64,000 bases of DNA, taken from positions 4,714 to 68,713 of the forward strand of contig DAOSOK010000029.1 in assembly GCA_035373905.1 (NCBI GenBank), given 5' to 3'. This DNA comes from Candidatus Ozemobacteraceae bacterium. GTDB taxonomy: Bacteria > Muiribacteriota > Ozemobacteria > Ozemobacterales > Ozemobacteraceae. Of this stretch, positions 36,288 through 45,200 are shown piece after piece. The notes beneath the pieces are model-generated. The model did not search any database and was not told where the DNA came from. It was given only the letters and a program-made list of their open reading frames with translations. Numbering within the stretch: the stretch's first letter is position 1; every line of letters starts with the position of its first letter. The translations under genes were made by a program, and so were the position numbers.

Positions 36288-36965
36288 ATGCCTGTTATCA
36301 CGATTTCGAGAGAGTTCGGCGCGGGCGGTGCGTTCATAGCCCTCAAACTTGCGGAGGCAATCGGCGGCACGTGCATCGAGAAGGAGATCATTCACGAGAT
36401 CGCTCAGAAGATGGGCAAATCCCGCGAAGAGCTGAACGATTTCGACCAGGATACCTACAACCGGATCGGCGCCTTCTTTCAGGAAGCCCTCGCCAGCATC
36501 GCGAAAGGCGGCCGGGTGTTTCACCCCTTCGGCATGGCCCCCCTCGAATGGGAAAGCACGAGTTACTATGTCCCATCCTTTCCCGATCAGGAATACAAGC
36601 ACGAGGAGTACATCGACGTGCTGACATCCGTCATCAAGGAAATGGCCGCGAAGGGGAACGTCGTCATCCTCGGCCGCGGAGCGAGCCGCATTCTTCAGGA
36701 TACCCCCGATACGACGCATGTTCGCATCGTCGCCGATATGAAAGACCGCGTCGCACGCGTGATGGACGAACAGAAAGTCGACGAGGCGAAAGCAACCGAA
36801 ATCATCGAGAAGAAAGACGCCGCGGCGAGCGCGTTCATTTCCGACTTTTTCGACGTCGACTGGAACGACCCGCACCTGTATCACCTCACGGTGAATACCA
36901 GCCGCATCGCTCCTGAAGCCGCCCTGCCGCTTATTCTCGCGGCCGTCAAGCGGCCGGCTGCATGA
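36288..36965 (+). CDS. Cytidylate-kinase-like protein
   Basis: A 225-residue P-loop-type protein of the cytidylate kinase-like family. The N-terminus PVITISREFGAGGAFIALKLAEA replaces the usual GxxGxGK with SREFGAGG, as usual for this branch, followed by EKEIIHEIAQ. LGRGASRILQ and HVRIVADMKDRV (lid/arginine region) fit nucleotide kinases. The true substrate of this branch is not established. GAGGAAAG lies upstream of the ATG at 36288; an upstream in-frame ATG at 36255 has no such site. It starts a run of closely spaced genes up to 42003. Confidence 0.8.
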   Translation: MPVITISREFGAGGAFIALKLAEAIGGTCIEKEIIHEIAQKMGKSREELNDFDQDTYNRIGAFFQEALASIAKGGRVFHPFGMAPLEWESTSYYVPSFPDQEYKHEEYIDVLTSVIKEMAAKGNVVILGRGASRILQDTPDTTHVRIVADMKDRVARVMDEQKVDEAKATEIIEKKDAAASAFISDFFDVDWNDPHLYHLTVNTSRIAPEAALPLILAAVKRPAA

Positions 36966-36979
36966 TCTGAATCCTCCTC

Positions 36980-38413
36980 ATGTCGCTTCGTTCCTTCAGC
37001 CTGGCTCTCATCGTCTGCGGAATCCTGGCATACGTCATCTATTCGTCCGAACCGCCGACGAGCGAGCTCTGGAGGGTCAAAGCGGCCGGCGAGATCACGA
37101 CGCAGCCCGCCGAGGTCGGCGGCAAGGCCGTCTTCCTGGTCCGGCAACAGCAGATCGCCGCGATAGATCCTGACGGAACGTTCACGGGGCCGGTGCCGCT
37201 CGACGCCCCAGCCCGTCATCCTCTCGTCGGCATCGCTTCCGGCGTCCTGGTCTCTGACCGCGAAGGTGGATACACCTTCTATTCATCCTCCCTGGCCAAG
37301 CTCTGGAAGCGCGCAACGCTCTCTCCGTCAGACCTTCAGCCCGTTGCCCTGCCCGGGAACAGGCTGGTGGTCGCCGGCGCGCCCGACGTGCTGTTCGGAC
37401 TCGACGGAACGACCGGCGAAGCGCTCTGGGAAAGCCATTTCGACGGCACCGTGATGCACGTCGTTCCGGGCGAGACGATCGCGGCGGTATACGGATACGA
37501 CGATCTGAAGAAACCTTCATGGAAGATTTGCGCGATCGATCCCGACGACGGCTCCGTCGTCTGGAAACATCCGGAGCCCATCAGCGACGATGCGCCGGTT
37601 GTCTATGGCAACTACTTTATTTTCTGCGACGTCGAGGGCCGGCCGGTCGCCGTCAGTCAGGAAACGGGCAAGGTGGTCTACAGGCACGACTCCGACGGAT
37701 ACAGGATCGCCGGCATCACCGGAAACGCTCTTCTTCTCCTGGCCGCCGGCGGCACGCGGATGGACTACTGCGACCTCCCGTCCGGCACATCCTGGAGCGT
37801 CACGCTCCCCTCGCCCCTCCTCGGAGCGCTCGCCGTCGGCGACGCACTCCTGTTCGTCGACGGCCGCAGCGTACGGTGCATCGAGGCCCGCACAGGCGTC
37901 ATCCGCTGGCAGCGCAATCTCGGCAAGACGTTCGACTGGTTCGTTCATGAAAACGCGCTGGGCATCACTTACAAGGACAATTTTCTCGCCCGCCACACCC
38001 GGGTGACGCTGTTCACCCCCGACAAGGCGAGGCCCGTCTGGACGGCCATGGATTCCGGCCGGTTCTACAAGCCGATGTCATCGACGCGCGGCGACCTGCT
38101 CGTCTGCCGCAGCGGCAACATCCGCCTCATGCCCTATCCCGAACGAACTCCCGGTTCCGAAGTGCTTGCAACCGAAACCGTCGCGTCGATTCCGGAGAAA
38201 GCGTTTTTCACGATGCCGCCCCTTGCAACGTCTTCCGCTCCCCTCGCCGCCTCAACATCCCTGATCCTTCCGGCTCCTGCTTCTTCATCGCGAACAGCAT
38301 CGGCAGCCTCTGAGGTGATTTCCTTCACAGAACCGGAAGCACAGGCGCTTCCGCCCCAGCCTGCTCCGGCTGCCCGAAAGCCCATTCCCCTCGCATCTCC
38401 CGCCGGGTGGTGA
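36980..38413 (+). CDS. Membrane-anchored PQQ-like beta-propeller protein
   Basis: A 477-residue protein with one N-terminal hydrophobic anchor or signal (SLALIVCGILAYVIYSS) and several PQQ-like propeller blades (LFGLDGTTGEALWES, CAIDPDDGSVVWKHP, CIEARTGVIRWQRN). The last 100 residues are a proline/alanine/serine-rich tail. Such propellers usually act as protein-binding platforms; no PQQ-enzyme catalytic residues are seen. It lies 14 bases after the kinase-like gene and 19 bases before the corrinoid protein gene. Confidence 0.75.
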   Translation: MSLRSFSLALIVCGILAYVIYSSEPPTSELWRVKAAGEITTQPAEVGGKAVFLVRQQQIAAIDPDGTFTGPVPLDAPARHPLVGIASGVLVSDREGGYTFYSSSLAKLWKRATLSPSDLQPVALPGNRLVVAGAPDVLFGLDGTTGEALWESHFDGTVMHVVPGETIAAVYGYDDLKKPSWKICAIDPDDGSVVWKHPEPISDDAPVVYGNYFIFCDVEGRPVAVSQETGKVVYRHDSDGYRIAGITGNALLLLAAGGTRMDYCDLPSGTSWSVTLPSPLLGALAVGDALLFVDGRSVRCIEARTGVIRWQRNLGKTFDWFVHENALGITYKDNFLARHTRVTLFTPDKARPVWTAMDSGRFYKPMSSTRGDLLVCRSGNIRLMPYPERTPGSEVLATETVASIPEKAFFTMPPLATSSAPLAASTSLILPAPASSSRTASAASEVISFTEPEAQALPPQPAPAARKPIPLASPAGW

Positions 38414-38432
38414 CAACCACAGGAGAACCGCC

Positions 38433-39104
38433 ATGGTTTCCGAAACCTCGGTTGAAACGATTCAAACGTTTTATGATTCCCTGCTGGCCCTCGACCGAAT
38501 CGCCCTGGCCAGACATCTGCACGAGTATGTCCCGGCAAGCCAGCCGACCCGGTATGTGGAAGAGATCGTCGTTCCCGCACTGGAAAGCATAGGAAACGAT
38601 TGGGAAACCGGGAAGATATCCCTGGCCGAAGTGTATATGAGCAGTCGCCTCGCCGAGGAGCTGATCGACAGCCTCTTCACGACCCAGCATCTCGTCCGGC
38701 GCGCGCAGCCCCGCCTGGCGGTCGCGGCCCTGCAGGATTATCACCTGCTGGGAAAACGCATGGTGGCGACCGTTCTGCGCTCGGCAGGCTTCAAATTCGA
38801 GGATTACGGACAGGCTGATGTCAACGAGCTGGTGACCCGCATGGAACGGGACCGCATTGAAATCATTCTGATCTCCGTGCTGATGCTCCCATCAGCATTG
38901 AAAGTGAGGGAGCTCCGCGAACGGCTTTCGCAATCGGGCAACAGGGCGAAAATCGTCGTGGGAGGCGCCCCGTTCCGTTTCGACAGCGAACTCTGGCGCG
39001 AGGTGGGTGCCGACGCCGTCGGCCTTTTCGCTTCGGACGCTCCCAGGCTGGTGGATGAAATGGCCGAAGATCTCGCCAGGCAGAAAAAAGGAGATCAGGC
39101 ATGA
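38433..39104 (+). CDS. Corrinoid (B12)-binding protein
   Basis: A 223-residue protein with an N-terminal four-helix cap (about 5-90) and a Rossmann B12-binding domain. The cobalt-ligand motif DxHxxG is D102-Y-H104-L-L-G107, followed by KRMVATVLRSAGF and later VVGGAPFRFD. Such proteins shuttle methyl groups to a UroD-type methyltransferase, or sense corrinoid. Here the corrinoid protein gene overlaps a UroD-type gene (ATGA) and the latter overlaps a DUF1638-like/PP2C gene, so all three are made together. Confidence 0.88.
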   Translation: MVSETSVETIQTFYDSLLALDRIALARHLHEYVPASQPTRYVEEIVVPALESIGNDWETGKISLAEVYMSSRLAEELIDSLFTTQHLVRRAQPRLAVAALQDYHLLGKRMVATVLRSAGFKFEDYGQADVNELVTRMERDRIEIILISVLMLPSALKVRELRERLSQSGNRAKIVVGGAPFRFDSELWREVGADAVGLFASDAPRLVDEMAEDLARQKKGDQA

Positions 39105-40135
39105 ACTCGTTCGAGCGGGTCATGACGACCCTCGGCCACCAGGAGCCCGACCGGGTTCCGTATTTTCTCCTCCTGACCATGCATGGCGCCAGGGAACTGG
39201 GGCTCTCCATCCGGGAATATTTTACGTCTCCCGAAAATGTCGTCGAAGGGCAGTTGCGCCTTCGCCGCAAGTATCGGCACGACTGTTACTACGGTTTCTG
39301 GTATGCACCCATCGAAGTCGAAGCCTTCGGCGGCGACGTCATCTTCCTCGAGGATGGTCCGCCCAATTCGGGAACCCCGCCCATCCGGCGGATTGAAGAC
39401 ATCGCGCGGCTCAGCCCGCCGGATATCACACAAAATAGAAAATTGCAGAATGTCCTGACCGCCATTTCACGGATCAAGGCGAAATCCGGAAACGATGCAC
39501 CGATCATCGGTGTCGTCATGTCGCCGTTCTCCCTTCCGGTCATGCAGTTGGGCTTTGATATATATATTGAATTATTGTTCGAACACCCCGACCTTTTCGA
39601 ACGGCTCGTCGCGGTGAACCAGGAGTTCTGCACGAACTGGGCGAACGCCCAGCTGGCCGCCGGTGCCACGGCCATCTGCTATTTCGATCCGGTCTCCTCG
39701 CCGACGATTGTCCCTCGCGAGAAATATCTGAAGACGGGGTTCCAGATCGCGAAGAGCATGCTGGAAAGCATTCATGGGGCTTGCGCCATACACCTCGCGT
39801 CGGGTCGGACGGTTCCCATCATCGACGATATCGTGAAGTCCGGGGCAAAAGTGCTCGGCGTAAGCTGTGACGACGATCTCAGGGCAGTGAAACGAGCCTG
39901 CGAAGGCAGAATCACCATCCTTGGAAATCTGAACGGGATCGAAATGCGCCGCTGGACCCCCTCGGAAACGGAAGCGAAGGTGAAAGAGGCCATCGAGATT
40001 GCCGGCCCCGGTGGAGGCTTCATTCTTTCCGACAATCACGGCGAAATTCCGTGGCAGGTTCCGGATGACGTGCTGATGACCATTTCAGAGACCGTGCACC
40101 GCTTCGGACGATACCCGCTGACCGGGAACCGATGA
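39101..40135 (+). CDS. UroD-family (MtaA-like) methyltransferase
   Basis: A 344-residue TIM-barrel protein of the uroporphyrinogen decarboxylase family, in the branch that works with corrinoid proteins (MtaA/MtbA-type) rather than haem synthesis. It opens with SFERVMTTLGHQEPDRVPYF. The zinc site of MtbA (His, Cys, Cys) is only partly kept: H231 is present, the paired cysteine is alanine (HLA at 231-233), and the third ligand region reads SDNHGEIPW (H313). Coenzyme M is therefore an unlikely acceptor. It overlaps both neighbours by four bases. Confidence 0.85.
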   Translation: MNSFERVMTTLGHQEPDRVPYFLLLTMHGARELGLSIREYFTSPENVVEGQLRLRRKYRHDCYYGFWYAPIEVEAFGGDVIFLEDGPPNSGTPPIRRIEDIARLSPPDITQNRKLQNVLTAISRIKAKSGNDAPIIGVVMSPFSLPVMQLGFDIYIELLFEHPDLFERLVAVNQEFCTNWANAQLAAGATAICYFDPVSSPTIVPREKYLKTGFQIAKSMLESIHGACAIHLASGRTVPIIDDIVKSGAKVLGVSCDDDLRAVKRACEGRITILGNLNGIEMRRWTPSETEAKVKEAIEIAGPGGGFILSDNHGEIPWQVPDDVLMTISETVHRFGRYPLTGNR

Positions 40136-42003
40136 CGGACAAGATCGGAATCGCGGTCTGCAGCCATTTTTTTCACGAGCTGGAGGCGGCGATTCGTCTC
40201 GAGGGCTGGAATGGGGTTGTTCCCCTGCTGTTTCCCTCCTTCTGCGGCAAGCCCCCCCTGACTCGGGAAGCGCTGAAAAGCCTGTCTGCCGGGCAGGGAA
40301 AGGCATGTTCGAACATCCACATCCTCGGCGGAAATTGCTGCAAGAAGCTGTCGGTAGAACTCCCGCCAGACGAATCGTTCAAGATTCATGTGTTCAATCC
40401 CTGCTTTGCCATGTTTTCCGGAGAAACCCAGATTTTCGAACTCTGCAGCGAGGGGGCCTATCTGGTTACCCCCGGCTGGCTCGCCTGCTGGCGGGAGAAA
40501 CTCCGATACGATGGTTTCGACCAAGATTCAGCCCGGCAGTTTTACGGCGAAAGCCTCAAGTCCATTGTTCTTCTCGAAACCCTTCTCGATCCGCAGAGCG
40601 AGAGCCAGGCAAGAGATTTCGGTGAATACGTGAACCTCCCCTGTCGCACCAGGAAGGTCGGCCTCGAGTATTTCCGGCTGCTGTTGCGGGACATCATTGG
40701 ATCCCAGGAATTGTTCAGAGTTACCAGGACATCCGAAACGTCTCTCAAGGAAGCCCGCTGCCGGATCGCGGAGTATTCGATGATGTCCGATGTCCTCGCG
40801 CGACTTGCCAGGAGCCATGACGAAACGGAAGCGTTCGCGTCCATCCTCGAACTTGTCCAGACCCTATTCGCCCCCCGCCGGGTCAACCATCTGAAATGGA
40901 CCGACGGAGCGCCTGCGTCGGAAGTGACGAGCTTCCCGTCCCTGCATGAAAATGAACGTGACGCAGCGAGGACACGCCTGGCGGGCTACTCGAGCGAGTA
41001 CGGGAGAACCGAAGATGGAGAAGGCTTTTTCCTGAAATTCTCGCATCGCGGCGAGAGCCTCGCGACCATCGAGCTGCAGGGAATCGCCTTTCCCAATAAT
41101 ATTGATAGATATATAAACTCCTGCCTTTCGTTCGTGCCGGCAGTCGGGCTTGCGTTGGCAAATATCAGGGCATATACAAAACTGGAAACACAGCTGACGG
41201 AAAACAGGTCTCTCCTCGCAACGCTCCAGAACGATATCGAAGCCGCGGGAACCATTCAGAGAGAGCTCCTCCCTTCCCCCGGCGAACGATTTCCGCCCCT
41301 GGAGGTCAGCTGGTATTTCAGTCCCTGCAGCACCGTCGGTGGCGATCTGCTGAATATCATCCGGCTCGACAGAGACCATGTGGCGTTCTACATGTTCGAT
41401 GTCGCGGGTCATGGCGTCCACGCGGCGCTCAGCGCCGTTTCAATCCACGAGATGATCTCGTCGTTCCTCCGGCAAGGAAGCAGCGAGGGCATACAGGCAC
41501 CGGAATCACTCAGGCCGAAGGCTGTCGCCGAAATACTGCACGAACAATTCATGGCGAGAAAGCACGGATATTTCACCCTGACGTACGGCGTTATCGCTCT
41601 CAAAACAGGGATCGTGAAATACGTCAGGGCCGGCCACACACCGCTTCTCCTGAAAGAGGCCGCTGGAACGCTTCGTATCCTGGACGCCGGGAATTCACCG
41701 ATCAGCATGTTTCCGGACGCCGAGTTCACGGAGCAGGAACTCCTCCTCCGGCCAGGCGACCGCCTGCTCCTGTATTCCGACGGGATCACGGAGGCGATGC
41801 GCTTTCCCTCACTCGAGCTCTACGGTGACGAGCGCCTCCACGCCATGATGTATTCCACCGAGAACCTGAGCGTCGACGCATGCGTCTCCGAAATCATCCG
41901 CGACCTGGACTCCTGGCTAGGCGAAACAAAGCCGAGAGACGACATCAGCCTTCTCGCCATCGACATGGGTTCGGCGCAAGAACCGATCCGCAGAAGACGC
42001 TGA
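40132..42003 (+). CDS. DUF1638-like / GAF-like / PP2C phosphatase fusion
   Basis: A 623-residue cytosolic protein. Residues 1-190 resemble DUF1638, a family that travels with corrinoid methyltransferases: paired cysteines in GGNCCKKL, then FNPCFAMF and AYLVTPGWLACW. Residues about 215-345 look like a GAF-type sensor, then a short coiled coil. The C-terminal SpoIIE-type phosphatase has intact metal ligands: GGDLLN (D405), DVAGHG (D423), YSDGITEA (D550) and RDDISL (D603, D604). I infer that corrinoid or methyl state controls dephosphorylation of an unknown target. It is the last gene of the overlapping trio. Confidence 0.8.
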   Translation: MTDKIGIAVCSHFFHELEAAIRLEGWNGVVPLLFPSFCGKPPLTREALKSLSAGQGKACSNIHILGGNCCKKLSVELPPDESFKIHVFNPCFAMFSGETQIFELCSEGAYLVTPGWLACWREKLRYDGFDQDSARQFYGESLKSIVLLETLLDPQSESQARDFGEYVNLPCRTRKVGLEYFRLLLRDIIGSQELFRVTRTSETSLKEARCRIAEYSMMSDVLARLARSHDETEAFASILELVQTLFAPRRVNHLKWTDGAPASEVTSFPSLHENERDAARTRLAGYSSEYGRTEDGEGFFLKFSHRGESLATIELQGIAFPNNIDRYINSCLSFVPAVGLALANIRAYTKLETQLTENRSLLATLQNDIEAAGTIQRELLPSPGERFPPLEVSWYFSPCSTVGGDLLNIIRLDRDHVAFYMFDVAGHGVHAALSAVSIHEMISSFLRQGSSEGIQAPESLRPKAVAEILHEQFMARKHGYFTLTYGVIALKTGIVKYVRAGHTPLLLKEAAGTLRILDAGNSPISMFPDAEFTEQELLLRPGDRLLLYSDGITEAMRFPSLELYGDERLHAMMYSTENLSVDACVSEIIRDLDSWLGETKPRDDISLLAIDMGSAQEPIRRRR

Positions 42004-42102
42004 TGGCTCAGATGAAATCCTGAAATCTCACCCCGGCACTCGCCATTGCCGAAATTGCGATGCAGGGCCGGTTTGCGAACCACTCCTACGGATAGAGAAC
42101 GG

Positions 42103-42163
42103 TTGTTTTGTGGTGAAACAGCCTTTGTATCTTTGTGCCTGTGATTCAGCGGTTGTGAACCTG
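42103..42163. repeat. Dispersed 'cacaaaggcacaaag' repeat, copy 2
   Basis: Reverse orientation of copy 1: TTTGTATCTTTGTGCCTGTG then TTCAGCGGTTGTGAACC. It occupies the gap between the DUF1638-like/PP2C gene and the activase promoter. Confidence 0.4.
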
Positions 42164-42193
42164 ATGCGCTCGCCCTGTGGGCATGATCCGCGT

Positions 42194-42223
42194 TTGCTGC
42201 GAGGCGTCGGATCGTGGTAGAAT
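42194..42223 (+). promoter_or_regulatory. Predicted promoter of the dehydratase activase gene
   Basis: TTGCTG, 18 bases, TAGAAT, 36 bases upstream of the ATG. Confidence 0.55.
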
Positions 42224-42259
42224 ATCGGCTCCCTGAGCGTAGTATCGTTGGAGGCAAGA

Positions 42260-45200
42260 ATGAGTCACAAGGCTTTGACCGTCGGGTTCGACATCGGTTC
42301 GGTCAGCATCAACACCGTCATCTGCACACAAAACGGCGACCTGCTCGCCGAGCTGCCCTACCAGCGCCATTTCGGCCGCACGCTCGAACTGTGCGCCCGC
42401 ACGCTGGCCCAGATCGAAAAAGAATACGGCCCCGAGAGCGTTTCCCGAGTCGTGTTCACCGGAACCCACGGCGAAGCCATCGCCGGCGCCGTCAATACGT
42501 ATTTCGAGATCGAGACGACCGCGCAGACGCGCGGTCTGCACCGGCTGATGCCCGAAGCCCGCTCCGTGGTTTCGATCGGCGGCCACGACTCGGCCCTGCT
42601 GCTCGTCTCGGCCGCGAAAGATGGCTTCCTGCTCGAGGATTTCAAGCTGAACGAGGCCTGCGCCGCCGGCACCGGCAGCTTCATCGACCAGCAGGCCGAG
42701 CGCATTTTCTCCGACCACCAGGAGTTCGAGAAGATCGAAGACCCGCAGAAGCGCATCGAGGCGATTCTCCAGAAGTTCATCGCCGAAGGCCGCGCCTCCG
42801 ACCACCCCGCCAACGTCGCCTGCCGCTGCACGGTGTTCACGAAGTCCGACATGATCCACCTGCAAAACAAGGGCATCCCGGTGAAGCACATCATCGCCGG
42901 CCTGCACGAGGGCGTCGCGAAGAACTTCAAGTCGACCCTCATCAACAACCGCACTCTCGCCGAGCCCGTCGCCTTCATCGGTGGTTACGCCACGAACGAC
43001 CTCGCCCGCACGGCGTTTTCAAAGATTCTCGGCGTGAACGTCGTCGTCCCTCGACACCACACCGGCGTCGGCGCCCTCGGCGTCGCCCTCTCGGCCATCG
43101 CTTCGGGAAACGGCCGCGCGGTTCGCAGCGCCGAGATCGCGAGCCTCAAGAGCGACGCGGCGTTCAAGGCCCCGACCGTCTCCCCGCTCTGCCAGAAGCT
43201 CGCCCCGTTCACCCCGTGCGGCGAATCTGCCGGCCTGCCGTCCGGCAAAGATAAAATAGACGTTTATATGGGTTTCGACATCGGCTCGACGACGACGAAA
43301 CTCGTGCTCATGGGCCTCGACCACCGCATCATCTACAAGCGGTACATCCCGACCGAGGGCCAGCCCGTCACTGCGATCAAGAAGTGCCTGACGCACATGA
43401 AGCAGCAGATCGACGTGTCGCGCGTGAACGTGCTCGGCGTGGGCACCACCGGCTCGGGTCGCGAAGTCGCGAACCTGTTCGTCGGCGCCGACGACGTCGT
43501 GAATGAGGTCACCGCCCACGCGCGCGGCACGACCCAGTTCCGGCCCGACGTCGACACGATCTTCGAGCTCGGCGGCCAGGACGCCAAATACACCTCGCTG
43601 AACCAGGCCTTCGTCGTCGATTTCCGCATGAACAAGGTCTGCGCGGCCGGCACCGGCAGTTTCCTCGAGGAGACCGCCAACAAGCTCGGCATCGACATCG
43701 CCGGCGAATACGAGAGCCTCGCGCTCGCCGCGAAGACGCCGTTCAAGCTGACCGAGCGCTGCACGGTGTACATGGAATCCGACCTGATGTCCTACCTGCA
43801 GATGGGCGCGGCCCGCGAAGACCTGCTGGCCGGGCTCTCGCGCGCCGTCGTCCACAACTACCTCAACCGCGTCGTCCAGGACGGCAAGATCGGCAAGGTG
43901 ATCAGCTTCCAGGGCGGCCCCTCGCTGAACAAGTCGGTCGTGGCGGCCTTCGAAGCCGTCGTCGGCAAGCCGATCGTCACGCTGCCCCACCGCGAGGTGA
44001 TGGGCGCGATCGGCGCGGCGCTGCACGCCCGCGACGAGGCCGAGGCGGCCGCCCGGCGCGGCGAGACGGTGAAGCCGAGCCGGTTCCGCGGCTGGAGCGT
44101 CGTCGACGCGGCGTTCACGCACACCGAGGAAGTCTGCAAGCGCAACCCGAACTGCCACAACCTGTGCAAGCTCCAGATCTACCGCATCGGCGGCGACGAG
44201 GCCGTGTACGGCGGCGAGTGCGGCATGTATGAGTCGCGCGCCAAGGCTACCGTGCGCGCTCCCGACTACAACCGCATCCGGCAGAACCTGTATTTCAAGG
44301 CCATGCAGGGCAAGTATCGCGTGCTCGACGAGGAGCCGGCGCAGACCGTTTCCGCCGAAGGGAAGAAGCGACCGACGCTGGGCATTCCCCGCTCGCTCAG
44401 TTTCTTCCAGATGGGGCTATTCTGGGTGCACCTGATGGACCGCCTCGGCTTCGACGTCGTGATCACGCCCGAGACCGACAATCGAATTGTAGATGCCGGT
44501 ATAGAAGCGATGACCTGCGAGGCCTGCTTCCCGGTGAAGATCTCGCACGGCCACGCGAGCAGGCTGAAGGGCCGCGTCGACTGGCTGTTCCTGCCCATGA
44601 TGATCGAGATGGAGGCGCCGGCCAACAAGAAGGGCTACTACTGCCCCTACCTCGAGGCGAACAGCTTCATGCTGAAGGCCGCGCTCAAGCTCGACGACAA
44701 GACCACCCTCATGCCCGCGATCTACCTGAAATACGGCCGCGACGGGCTGGTCAAGGCGTTCCGCGAGGAGTTCGCCCGGGTCGGTCTGCCGTTCGACCAG
44801 AAGGCGTTCGCCGCGGCGTATGACGAGGCGTGGGCCGCGCACACGGCGTTCATCCGCGAGCTGCGCTCGCTCGGAAAAACCGTGCTCGAGAAGCTCGGCG
44901 ACCGGCGCGCGATCGTCGTCGTCGGCCGGCCCTACAGCGCCTACGACTCGCGCACGAACCTGAACCTGTTCGCCACGTTCAGCCGGCTCGGCGTCATCGC
45001 GATCCCGCAGGAACTGCTGGACCTCGACCCGATCGAGATCGAGGACGACTACCCCAACATGTACTGGGGCTTCGGCGACAAGATTTTAAAAACTTCACGA
45101 TATATAAATAACGACAAGCGGCTGTTCGGGCTGTATCTGACGAGCTTCTCGTGCGGCCCCGACTCGTTCATCCTGCACTTCTTCAACGACGAGATGAACC

